A DNA stretch of 64,000 nucleotides, from positions 43,067-107,066 of the forward strand of contig NZ_LVVY01000119.1 of NCBI RefSeq assembly GCF_001650025.1, given 5' to 3'. The translations under genes were made by a program, and so were the position numbers. Below, in pieces: positions 36,048-44,094 of the stretch; positions within the stretch are counted from its first letter, which is position 1, and each line of letters opens with the position of its first letter. The notes under the pieces are model-generated. The model saw nothing but the letters and a program-made list of their open reading frames with translations. It ran no database searches and had not been told where the DNA came from. Origin of the DNA: Devosia elaeis (GTDB lineage: Bacteria > Pseudomonadota > Alphaproteobacteria > Rhizobiales > Devosiaceae).

Positions 36048-36144
36048 CCTGCGCGCTCCAATCATGATATTGACAGTCAGATTAAATTACCCGATGAAGC
36101 CATCCAATTTCTGAATTCAGAAGTCAAGTTTCATGGGGAGCTTT
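36048..36144. promoter_or_regulatory. Divergent control region of the iron-transport island
   Basis: Short AT-rich region between the divergent transport operons. It holds a perfect 14-bp palindrome, TTCTGAATTCAGAA (36109-36122), and a TGA-N9-TCA element (36065-36079), the spacing described for the iron-responsive RirA operator in rhizobia. The latter has only six fixed bases and could be chance. No clear promoter pair is called. Confidence 0.4.
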
Positions 36145-37056
36145 ATGCCCTTGCGCATGCTGGCAATTGCCCTGATGTCCGCCACCCTGCTGACCGGGCC
36201 GTCCACGGCACGGGAAATCACCCATGCCATGGGCGTCACCGAAGTCCCCGACAATCCGCAGCGCATCGTGGTGCTGACCAATGAAGGCACCGAGGCGCTG
36301 CTGGAAGTGGGCATCACGCCGGTCGGCGCGGTCAAATCCTGGCTGGGCGATCCCTGGTATGACCACATTGCCGGCCAGATGGCCGACGTCACCGTGCTGG
36401 GCGAAGAATCGGCGCTAAACCTCGAAGTGCTGGTTTCGCTCGAGCCCGATCTGATCCTGGGCAACAAGATGCGCCACGAGAAGATTTACGAGCAGCTATC
36501 GGCTATTGCGCCGACGGTGGTTTCCGAGCGCCTGCGCGGCGACTGGAAGATCAATATGGCGCTCTATACCGATGCCGTCGGCAAGGGCGAAGAGGGCAAG
36601 GCCGCGCTCGAAGCCTTCGATGCACGCATTGCCACGCTGCACGATGCCCTGGGCGCCTCGCTGGACGAGGAAATCTCCATTGCCCGCTTCATGGCCGGGC
36701 AGACGCGCATCATGTTCAAGGACAGCTTTTCCGGCCTCATCCTCGATGAACTGGGCTTCCACCGCCCCGCCAGCCAGGACAAGGACGAATTTGCCGAGGA
36801 GATCACCAAGGAGCGCATCCCCGAATTCGAGGGCGACCGGCTGATCACCTTCACCTACGAGACCGGCAATGGCGAGGCCAATAGCCAGGCCGAGGACTGG
36901 CAGGCCGATCCGCTCTGGCAGAACCTGGACGTGGTCAAGGCGGGCATGGTCCACGCCGTGTCCGACGCCGTCTGGAACACGGCGGGCGGCATCATCGCCG
37001 GCAACCTGCTGCTCGACGACATCGAAGCCATCTACGGCCTCGCCGCCACGCGTTGA
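36145..37056 (+). CDS. Iron-siderophore ABC transporter substrate-binding protein (paralogue A1)
   Basis: Periplasmic binding protein of 303 residues of the FecB/FhuD class (clamshell with a rigid central helix). The signal peptide is MPLRMLAIALMSATLLTGPSTA. The mature start REITHAMGVTEVPDNPQRIVVLTNEGTEALLEVG and the EPDLILGNKM segment are family hallmarks. The ATG at 36145 has GGGGAG just upstream; the ATG at 36133 has none. Its closest relative in view is the very next gene, with nearly the same mature N-terminus, so the two come from a tandem duplication. First gene of the plus-strand iron operon. Confidence 0.9.
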   Translation: MPLRMLAIALMSATLLTGPSTAREITHAMGVTEVPDNPQRIVVLTNEGTEALLEVGITPVGAVKSWLGDPWYDHIAGQMADVTVLGEESALNLEVLVSLEPDLILGNKMRHEKIYEQLSAIAPTVVSERLRGDWKINMALYTDAVGKGEEGKAALEAFDARIATLHDALGASLDEEISIARFMAGQTRIMFKDSFSGLILDELGFHRPASQDKDEFAEEITKERIPEFEGDRLITFTYETGNGEANSQAEDWQADPLWQNLDVVKAGMVHAVSDAVWNTAGGIIAGNLLLDDIEAIYGLAATR

Positions 37057-37063
37057 ATCCCGC

Positions 37064-37083
37064 GGCCGGCGCTGGTGCCGGCC
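37064..37083 (+). other. Intercistronic hairpin between the two paired binding-protein genes
   Basis: Perfect seven-base stem GGCCGGC / GCCGGCC around a six-base loop, 7 bp after the first stop. There is no T-run, so it is not a classic terminator; it may protect the 3' end of the first binding-protein message or damp read-through. Confidence 0.5.
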
Positions 37084-37105
37084 CTCTCCCCCGACTGGAA
37101 ACGAC

Positions 37106-38026
37106 ATGTTCAAGCGTCTCATCGGCACCGGCATTGCCACTTTCGCCACCGCAATTCTGCTCGCCAGCCCCGCCATGGCGCGCGAGATCACGCACGCCAT
37201 GGGCGTCACCGAGGTGCCGGACGATCCGCAGCGCGTGGTCATCCTCACCAATGAAGGCACCGAGGCCTTGCTCTATCTGGGCGTGGTGCCGGTGGGCGCC
37301 GCCCAGAGCTGGGGCGGCGATCCGTGGTACGACCATATCGCCGCGCCCCTGGCCGACACCGTGCCCCTGGGCACCGAGCTGGCGGTCAATCTGGAAATCC
37401 TCGCAACGCTGGAGCCCGATCTCATCCTGGGCACCAAGGTGCGCCAGGAAGCCATCTACCCCCAGCTTTCCGCCATCGCGCCCACGATCATGACCGAGAC
37501 CATCGGCGGCGAATGGCAGGACAATCTGCGCTTCTATGCCGACGCCATCGGCAGGAGCGCCGAAGGCGAGGCCGCCATTACCGGGTTCGCCGAACGCACG
37601 GAGAAGCTGCATGACGCGCTGGGCGATGCGGTCAACGAGCAGATCTCCATGGTCCGCTTCTCGCCCAATCGCACGCGCATCTATTACAAGGACACGTTCA
37701 GCGGCCTGGCGCTCAACCAGATCGGTTTCCAGCGCCCCGCCGCGCAGGACAGGGACGAATTCGCTACCGAGGTGACCAAGGAACGCATTCCCGAAATGGA
37801 AGGCGACCGCATCTTCTACTTCTCCGACGATCTCGATGGCGACGAGGCCAGCGCCAATCTGGACGAATGGCTCAACGATCCGCTGTGGTTGAACCTTAAC
37901 GCCGTAAAGGCCGGCAAGGCGCAGCGCGTCAGCGAGGTGATCTGGAACAATGCGGGCGGCATCTACGCCGCCCACCTGATGCTCGACGATATCGAGACCA
38001 TCTACGGTCTCGCCTCCACCCGCTGA
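37106..38026 (+). CDS. Iron-siderophore ABC transporter substrate-binding protein (paralogue A2)
   Basis: Periplasmic binding protein of 306 residues with signal peptide MFKRLIGTGIATFATAILLASPAMA. It is closely similar to the gene before it along its whole length (REITHAMGVTEVPDDPQRVV, GDPWYDHIA, EPDLILGTK, RFSPNRTRIYYKDTFSGL, NNAGGI). It ends 13 bp before the ATPase gene of module 2. The longer open frame upstream runs through the previous gene out of frame and is not coding. Confidence 0.92.
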   Translation: MFKRLIGTGIATFATAILLASPAMAREITHAMGVTEVPDDPQRVVILTNEGTEALLYLGVVPVGAAQSWGGDPWYDHIAAPLADTVPLGTELAVNLEILATLEPDLILGTKVRQEAIYPQLSAIAPTIMTETIGGEWQDNLRFYADAIGRSAEGEAAITGFAERTEKLHDALGDAVNEQISMVRFSPNRTRIYYKDTFSGLALNQIGFQRPAAQDRDEFATEVTKERIPEMEGDRIFYFSDDLDGDEASANLDEWLNDPLWLNLNAVKAGKAQRVSEVIWNNAGGIYAAHLMLDDIETIYGLASTR

Positions 38027-38039
38027 CCGGGAGGCGCCG

Positions 38040-38843
38040 ATGAGCCGGCTCGAAACGATCGGTCTGCGTGCCGGCTATGCGGATGTCACCATCCTGGACG
38101 AAATCGACCTGGTCATTCCCGATGGCCAGGTCACCATCCTGATCGGACCCAATGGCTGCGGCAAGTCCACGCTGCTCAAGAACATGGCCCGCATCCTGAA
38201 GCCGAGCCGCGGCAATGTCCTGCTCGACGGCAAGGACATTCACACTCTCAATACCCGCGCCGTGGCGGCGCAACTGGGCCTGCTGCCGCAGGGCCCGATA
38301 GCGCCGGAAGGGCTCACGGTCCGTGAACTCGTGGCCCAGGGTCGCTACCCGCATCAATCGCTGCTGCGCCAATGGAGCCGCGCCGACGAGGACGCCGTCA
38401 ACACGGCCATGCGGACCGCCGGCATCACCGATTTCGCCGATCGCGCCGTGGATACGCTGTCCGGCGGCCAGCGCCAGCGCTGCTGGGTAGCCATGGTCCT
38501 GGCGCAGGACACTGGGCTGATCCTGCTCGATGAACCCACGACCTTCCTCGACCTCAAGGTGCAGGTCGATCTCATGGAGCTGTTCACCGGCCTCGCGCAT
38601 GATCGTGGCCATACCCTGGTCATCGTCCTGCACGAGCTCAGCCTCGCCGCCGCCTATGCCGATCACCTGGTGATGATGAAAGCCGGCCGCATCGTCGCCT
38701 CGGGCCGGCCCGACGACATCTTCACCGCCCGGCGCCTCAAGGATGTCTTCGGGCTCGACGCCAATATCCTGCGCGATCCGGCCAGCGGCCGGCTGGTCTG
38801 CGTCCCGTTCAGCGCCCGCCGTCGGGTCGAAGCCGCGCAATGA
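38040..38843 (+). CDS. Iron-siderophore-type ABC transporter ATP-binding protein, module 2
   Basis: ATPase of 267 residues with Walker A GPNGCGKST, signature LSGGQRQRCWVAM, Walker B LILLDEPTTFLDLKVQVDLM and H-loop VLHELS. It follows the A2 binding protein by 13 bp and overlaps the first permease gene by 4 bp. A second full FecE-type ATPase, distinct from that of module 1. Confidence 0.92.
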   Translation: MSRLETIGLRAGYADVTILDEIDLVIPDGQVTILIGPNGCGKSTLLKNMARILKPSRGNVLLDGKDIHTLNTRAVAAQLGLLPQGPIAPEGLTVRELVAQGRYPHQSLLRQWSRADEDAVNTAMRTAGITDFADRAVDTLSGGQRQRCWVAMVLAQDTGLILLDEPTTFLDLKVQVDLMELFTGLAHDRGHTLVIVLHELSLAAAYADHLVMMKAGRIVASGRPDDIFTARRLKDVFGLDANILRDPASGRLVCVPFSARRRVEAAQ

Positions 38844-39862
38844 ACCAGATGAGAGCGCCGGCCATCGTCAGTCACAAACTCCGCGCCTGGTCCGGGGTGC
38901 CGGCGCTGCTGCTCGCCTTGCTGGCGGTCTTCCTGCTTCATATCGCGGTCGGCGCCAAGCCCTTGCCCATCCAGACCGTCATCGAGGCACTGACCGGGTT
39001 CGACAGCACCAATTTCGACCACGTCATCATCCGCAATCTCCGCCTGCCGCGCGCCGTCCACGCCATCGTGGTGGGCGCCAGCCTGTCGCTGGCCGGCGCA
39101 TTGATGCAGGGCGTCACCCGCAATCCCCTCGCCGATCCCTCGCTTCTCGGCCTCACATCCGGGGCCGCCTTCGCCGTCATGGTCAGCACGGCGTTGTTCG
39201 GCGCGGCCAGCCTGGCGCTCATCCCATGGATCGCCATGGCGGGCGCACTCGGCGCCGCGGCCATCGTCTATCTCATCGCCCGGCTGGTGCCCGGCGGCGC
39301 CACGCCGCTCAGCCTGACCCTGGCCGGAGCCGCGATCAGCGCCTTTCTGGGCGCCGTCATCTCGGTCATCCACCTGCTGAACCAGGACACGTTCGAAAAT
39401 CTGCGCGTCTGGCTCACCGGCGGACTGGCCGGGCGCGACATTGCCCTGCTCGCCTATGTCGGCCCCTGGATGGCGCTGGCCCTGCTTGCCGGCATTGTCC
39501 TGGCCGCGCGCGTCACGCTGCTGGCCATGGGCGACGAGGTGGCGCAGGGCCTGGGCATCCGCACCGGCCTGCTCAAGGCGCAATTGCTCGCCGTGGTGGT
39601 CGTCCTCTCGGCTGGCTCCGTCGCCCTGGCGGGCCCATTGGGCTTTATCGGCCTCGTCATTCCGCATGTCGTGCGGCTCTATGTCGGCTCGGATTATCGC
39701 TGGATCGTCCCCTATGCCGCCCTTGCCGGCGCCGCCTATCTGGTCTCGGTCGATATCGTGGCCCGTATCGCCATTCCGCCGCGCGAAATTTCCACCGGCA
39801 TCATCACCGCCATGATCGGGGCGCCGCTCTTCGTGCATCTCGTGCGCCGGAGGACACGCTAA
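38840..39862 (+). CDS. FecCD family iron-siderophore permease, module 2 (first subunit)
   Basis: Inner-membrane permease of 340 residues. The signature RLPRAVHAIVVGASLSLAGALMQGVTRNPLADPSLLGLTSGA lies in the first third and GPLGFIGLVIPHVVRLYVG near 270. It overlaps the ATPase gene by 4 bp and the next permease by one base (TAATG). The two permeases form the heterodimeric channel of module 2. Confidence 0.93.
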   Translation: MNQMRAPAIVSHKLRAWSGVPALLLALLAVFLLHIAVGAKPLPIQTVIEALTGFDSTNFDHVIIRNLRLPRAVHAIVVGASLSLAGALMQGVTRNPLADPSLLGLTSGAAFAVMVSTALFGAASLALIPWIAMAGALGAAAIVYLIARLVPGGATPLSLTLAGAAISAFLGAVISVIHLLNQDTFENLRVWLTGGLAGRDIALLAYVGPWMALALLAGIVLAARVTLLAMGDEVAQGLGIRTGLLKAQLLAVVVVLSAGSVALAGPLGFIGLVIPHVVRLYVGSDYRWIVPYAALAGAAYLVSVDIVARIAIPPREISTGIITAMIGAPLFVHLVRRRTR

Positions 39863-40929
39863 TGACGGCCATGGTTCCGCCGCGACACCTGGTGCTGCGC
39901 AGCCCCGCGCAGCGCGTGGCCCTGCGCCTGCCGCTGCGGGCGCTTGTCATCTTGGCCCTGTTGACCACAGCCCTCATTGTGCTCACGGTACTCAGCCTCG
40001 CCACCGGCAGCTATGGCGTCGCACCGGGCGAAGTCTGGGAGACGCTGCGCGGCATGACCGTTTCCCGCGCCATCGACAATGTGGTCTGGGAATTCCGCTT
40101 TCCCCGCACGCTCGCCGCCGCCCTGGTCGGGGCGATGATGGCGCTATCCGGCGCCGTGCTCCAGAACGCCACCCGCAACAGCCTTGCCGACCCCTCCCTG
40201 GTCGGCGTCAGCCAGGGCGCGGCACTCGCCGTCGTCACCATGACCGTGCTGTTCCCCGCTTTTTCCGGCGGCCTGCGTCCCTGGATCGCCTTTGCCGGCT
40301 CCATCCTCGTCGCCCTGGCCGTGCGGAGCCTGTCCCATACCAGCCAGGGCGGCAGCGCCATCCGCTTCATCCTGATGGGCATCGGGCTTTCCGCCTTCAT
40401 CTCCTCCATCACCTCGGCCCTGCTCACCTATGGCGAGATCGACCGGGCCATGACCGCCCTGTCCTGGCTGGCCGGGTCGATCAATGCCGCGAGCTGGACC
40501 GATGTCCGCACCTTGGCGGGCTGGACCGCGGTGCTGCTGCCCTCGCTGCTGCTCACCAGCCGCGCCATGAGCGCCATGCAGTTCGGCGATGCAACCGCGC
40601 TGGGCCTGGGCGCGCCGGTCGCCCTGACGCGAAACCTGCAATTGGCCATCGCCGTCGGCTTTGCGGCCATTGCGACTTCTGTCGTCGGCCCGCTGGGCTT
40701 TGTCGGCCTCATCGCCCCGCATGCGGCGCGGCGTCTCGCGCCTGCGGGAATGGGGCTGCACCTGCTGCTGACCGGGGCCCTGGGCGCCCTGCTGGTTCTC
40801 TTTGCCGATCTTGTCGGCCGCGCCGCCTTCGCGCCCGTACAAATTCCGGCCGGCCTCATCACGGCCGTGGTCGGCGTCCCCGTTTTCGTCGTGCTGCTGA
40901 TCCGCAGCCGGCCGGCCAATGCATCCTGA
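39862..40929 (+). CDS. FecCD family iron-siderophore permease, module 2 (second subunit)
   Basis: Inner-membrane permease of 355 residues with an N-terminal cytoplasmic tail of about 35 residues. It has the family motif RFPRTLAAALVGAMMALSGAVLQNATRNSLADPSLVGVSQGA and the C-terminal GPLGFVGLIAPHAARRLAPAG. The ATG at 39862 overlaps the preceding stop by one base. An apparent extension upstream in this frame runs across the other permease gene and is not real. Confidence 0.93.
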   Translation: MTAMVPPRHLVLRSPAQRVALRLPLRALVILALLTTALIVLTVLSLATGSYGVAPGEVWETLRGMTVSRAIDNVVWEFRFPRTLAAALVGAMMALSGAVLQNATRNSLADPSLVGVSQGAALAVVTMTVLFPAFSGGLRPWIAFAGSILVALAVRSLSHTSQGGSAIRFILMGIGLSAFISSITSALLTYGEIDRAMTALSWLAGSINAASWTDVRTLAGWTAVLLPSLLLTSRAMSAMQFGDATALGLGAPVALTRNLQLAIAVGFAAIATSVVGPLGFVGLIAPHAARRLAPAGMGLHLLLTGALGALLVLFADLVGRAAFAPVQIPAGLITAVVGVPVFVVLLIRSRPANAS

Positions 40930-40943
40930 ACCCGGAGAACACC

Positions 40944-41921
40944 ATGAGCCGCGTTTTCATCCTCGTCGCCGCCCTCACGGCCATGGCTTTGCCTGCTTTG
41001 GGGCAGGACACCCGCTCCTACACCGCCGCCAATGGCACGTTCGAGATTCCCGTGACGCCGCAGCGCATCGTGGCGCTCAATGACCAGATCGTCGCCCTGC
41101 CGCTCTACGAACTCGGCGCGCCTGTGGTCGGCAGCGCCGGCCGCACCGATGCGGATGGCAATCATTTCCTGCGTGGGGGCATGGATACGCTGGGTATCGA
41201 CTATGCCAATACCGGCATCGAATATGTCGGTGGATTCAATGGCCTGGACGTGGAGGCTATAGCGGCGCTGCAACCCGACCTCATCATCGGCGGGCCCTAT
41301 ACCGATCCAGGCGTGGCCGAGCAATTGCAGAAGATCGCCCCGACATTGCTCATCAACAATAACGAGCTCGGCATCATCGAGACCATGCGGGCCTTTGCCG
41401 ACATCACCGGCAAGACCGGCAATTTCGAAGCCCGGCTGCAGCGCTACCGGGACAATGTCGCGCGCCTGCGCGACTATCTCGGCGATCCGGAGGACATTTC
41501 GGTCGGCCTCACCTTCATGTTCCCCGAGGGCGCCGAAATGTGGGTCTACAAGCACAGCGGCAATCTTGGCGCCATCGCCCAGGTCGTCACCGATCTCGGC
41601 TTCCGCGAGCCCGCCGCGATCACGGCCCTGTCCACCAACGAAACCAATTACAGCGCCGAGCTGATCCAGGATCTCGATGCCGATTTCATCTTCGGCTTCT
41701 ATCGCCAGCAGCCCGACGCCACCCCGGCCAATATCCGCGCCGCCTACGAAAAGTTCGCGCCCGGCTGGTGCCAAGCGCTGACGGCCTGCCGGAACGGTCA
41801 GTTCATCCTGCTGCCGGGCCCCACGTTCGGCCCCACCATGGCCGGGCTCGACCTGGCGCTCGAACTGATCGAGAGCAATATCGCCGCCCGTCCCTTCACG
41901 CCGTTCGCCGAAGCCGAGTGA
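40944..41921 (+). CDS. Iron-siderophore ABC transporter substrate-binding protein (paralogue B1)
   Basis: Periplasmic binding protein of 325 residues with signal peptide MSRVFILVAALTAMALPALG. It belongs to a different subfamily from the A pair. It shares with the B2 protein the start ETRSYT/DTRSYT, the block DVEAIAALQPDLI and a C-terminal pair of cysteines (CQALTACRN) likely to form a disulfide. It starts 14 bp after the second permease gene of module 2 and overlaps the ferredoxin-like gene by one base, so it belongs to the same transcript. Confidence 0.9.
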   Translation: MSRVFILVAALTAMALPALGQDTRSYTAANGTFEIPVTPQRIVALNDQIVALPLYELGAPVVGSAGRTDADGNHFLRGGMDTLGIDYANTGIEYVGGFNGLDVEAIAALQPDLIIGGPYTDPGVAEQLQKIAPTLLINNNELGIIETMRAFADITGKTGNFEARLQRYRDNVARLRDYLGDPEDISVGLTFMFPEGAEMWVYKHSGNLGAIAQVVTDLGFREPAAITALSTNETNYSAELIQDLDADFIFGFYRQQPDATPANIRAAYEKFAPGWCQALTACRNGQFILLPGPTFGPTMAGLDLALELIESNIAARPFTPFAEAE

Positions 41922-42841
41922 TGGGCAAGCACGTCTTCTGCACCGATCTCTGCCATGAGCGGGGCGAACCCATGGTGGGCACGGGCGACGCTCCCGCACG
42001 CGTCCTCATGCTGGCCTGGCCGCGCGGCAAATGGCGGGTGCCGCGCTGGGAATCGGTGGACATGTCGCCGGACCTCAGCGCCGCGCTCCATGCCGCCGCC
42101 AAGGCGGGGCTGCACGTGGCCCTGGTGGACAAGGTCGAGGCCGAAAATCCCCTGCCCACCCTGCATGCCCTGCCCGAAAACATCCGTGCCGACTTCACCG
42201 ACGAAGCCGACCTCATTACCGCCATCCACGACTATATCGCGGGCCGGGTCTTTTCCGGCACGCCGGACGAGCGGACCACGATCCTCTGCTGCACCGACAG
42301 CCGCCGCGACGCCTGCTGCGCGCGCTATGGCTTTTCCACCTACAAGGCCCTGGTCGCCATCGCCGACCCGGCCCGCTTCAATATCGTGCAGGCCACCCAT
42401 ATCGGCGGCTGCCGCTTCGCCGCCTCGCTGGTGGTCATGCCGCAGCGCCAGCGCTATGGCCGCATGAATGCCGAACACGCACCGGGCTTTCTCGCTGCCC
42501 TCGAAAAGGGCGAGATCTATCTGCCCACCTATAAGGGACGCTCCGATCAACCGGAGCCCGTGCAGGTCGCCGAACTGGCGGCGCTGCAATGGGCCGCCGA
42601 AAACGGCCGCCCCCTCGGCGCCGTCACCCTGTGCGGGGCAATCCCCGAAACGGCCGGCGAAGGAAGCACGCTGACGGTAGAGGCGGTTTTGCCCGATGCC
42701 CAGCTCGCCATTCGCCTGCATGCCCAGACCTTCTTCATGCAGGGCAATTGCGGAATCGTCGCAGACGGCGGCGGCGAGCACACCCTGCGCTGGTGCCTCG
42801 ACGAAGTCGTCGTGCTGCCTTCCCCCGCACCCCCCAACTAA
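41921..42841 (+). CDS. Sucrase/ferredoxin-like (thioredoxin-fold [2Fe-2S]) protein
   Basis: Cytoplasmic protein of 306 residues of the Suc_Fer-like family (thioredoxin-like ferredoxins related to yeast Apd1). Visible cysteines are C7, C11, the paired C123-C124 in ILCCTDSRRD, C132-C133 in ACCARYG, then THIGGC (H160, C164). In Apd1 the cluster is held by two cysteines and the two histidines of an HxxxH motif; here the second histidine is cysteine, so three Cys and one His are predicted. It overlaps the B1 binding protein by one base (TGATG) and lies 18 bp before B2. That context suggests a ferric-siderophore reductase or electron carrier that frees iron after uptake. Confidence 0.85.
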   Translation: MGKHVFCTDLCHERGEPMVGTGDAPARVLMLAWPRGKWRVPRWESVDMSPDLSAALHAAAKAGLHVALVDKVEAENPLPTLHALPENIRADFTDEADLITAIHDYIAGRVFSGTPDERTTILCCTDSRRDACCARYGFSTYKALVAIADPARFNIVQATHIGGCRFAASLVVMPQRQRYGRMNAEHAPGFLAALEKGEIYLPTYKGRSDQPEPVQVAELAALQWAAENGRPLGAVTLCGAIPETAGEGSTLTVEAVLPDAQLAIRLHAQTFFMQGNCGIVADGGGEHTLRWCLDEVVVLPSPAPPN

Positions 42842-42859
42842 TCCACCCCGGAGGCTCCT

Positions 42860-43822
42860 ATGCCAGGTTACAAATCGCTGGTCACCGCTCTGCTCATCGC
42901 CGCCCTCGGCCTGCCCGCCCTGGCGCAGGAAACGCGCTCCTATACCGATGATTCCGGTCGCGTAGTCGATATCCCCGCCGACCCGCAGCGCATCGTATCG
43001 CTGCACGATGTCTCGCTTACCCTGCCCTTGCTCGAACTGGGCGTCATTCCGGTGGGGAGTCATGGGCGCACCACCGCCCAGGGCGAGCCGTTCATCCGCT
43101 CCAGCGCCGTCCTGACCGGCATCGACTTCAACAATTCGACCATCGAGTTCGTCGGTAACCTGCCCGCCGACGTGGAGGCAATCGCCGCGCTCGAACCCGA
43201 CCTCATCCTCACGACGCCCTGGCAAACCGCGCCGGTCGATCAATTGGCGACGATCGCGCCGACCATCGTGCTCGACAGCGCCGTCCGCAACGAATTCGCC
43301 ATGCATGACGTGCTGGCCGACATCACCGGCACCCAGGATCGCCTCGCCATTCTCAAGACCCGCTACGATGGCCAGATTGCCCAGATCAAGCGACTGATCG
43401 ATACGGGCGACATCCGCGTCAACGTCATTCAGGGTGTGGACGGCCAACTCGCCGTCTGGCGCACTTATGGCGCTCTGGGCAAGGTGCTGCGCGATGCCGG
43501 CTTCACCTTCCCCGCACGAGTCGATGCCATCGAGGAGGGCCAGTTCGAGCGGCTGAGCGCCGAGGCGCTGCCGGAAATGGATGCCGATTTCATCTTCGTC
43601 ACCTATCGCACCGACACGCTGGAGACGCCCGCCGACGCCATCGCCCATCTCGAAGCCGTCATGCCCGGCTTCTGCGACTTCCTCTTCGCCTGCCGCAACA
43701 ACCAGATGATCCTCATTCCCCGCGAGGAAGCTTCGGCCGCCTCCTATTACGGGCTGGGCGCGCTGGCCTATATGACCATCTCGCATATTTCGGGCCGGAA
43801 CTTCGAACGGAAAGCGGACTGA
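42860..43822 (+). CDS. Iron-siderophore ABC transporter substrate-binding protein (paralogue B2)
   Basis: Periplasmic binding protein of 320 residues with signal peptide ending in LPALAQ. Related to B1: ETRSYTDDSGR at the mature start, FNNSTIEFVGNLPADVEAIAALEPDLIL in the first lobe and the cysteine pair CDFLFACRN in the second. The ribosome site GGAGG precedes the ATG at 42860. Last recognisable gene of the iron operon; no TonB-dependent receptor is in the window. Confidence 0.9.
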   Translation: MPGYKSLVTALLIAALGLPALAQETRSYTDDSGRVVDIPADPQRIVSLHDVSLTLPLLELGVIPVGSHGRTTAQGEPFIRSSAVLTGIDFNNSTIEFVGNLPADVEAIAALEPDLILTTPWQTAPVDQLATIAPTIVLDSAVRNEFAMHDVLADITGTQDRLAILKTRYDGQIAQIKRLIDTGDIRVNVIQGVDGQLAVWRTYGALGKVLRDAGFTFPARVDAIEEGQFERLSAEALPEMDADFIFVTYRTDTLETPADAIAHLEAVMPGFCDFLFACRNNQMILIPREEASAASYYGLGALAYMTISHISGRNFERKAD

Positions 43823-44061
43823 GAGGGCAATACCGCTCATCGCCCGAGCAGGCCGTTCTGAGTGCCGGCAATGTCATGTTCGGCGCCCTGCATTAGACTA
43901 TGGTCTATGCCGTGGCGCTGGGCTATCTGCTGGGGCGGGCGCGGCGGATGGCTGTGACAAAAAATCCTGCCGATCCGGCCAAACAGATTTGAAACCGGTC
44001 TTCTCAAGAAGCCTCTCTAACCCTATACGTTTAGACGAGATTCTAAAACGAGGACCGGCCC
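43823..44061. other. Intergenic region before the Mrp/Pha operon
   Basis: About 240 bp with no supported gene. It should contain the iron-operon end and the Mrp promoter. TAGAC-N4-GTCTA at 43894-43907 is a short inverted repeat without a T-run. A 30-codon frame at 43900-43992 has a hydrophobic start but no ribosome site and is not called. GAGGA at 44050-44054 is a possible ribosome site for the antiporter gene. Confidence 0.3.
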
Positions 44062-44094
44062 CTGCCCCAGATATCGCCCGACCTTGCGCTGACC

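Noticed and set aside
43900..43992. Thirty-codon frame with a hydrophobic start in the gap before the antiporter operon
   Set aside because: No ribosome site, no recognisable family, and short enough to be chance; it could be a gene remnant but nothing supports that.
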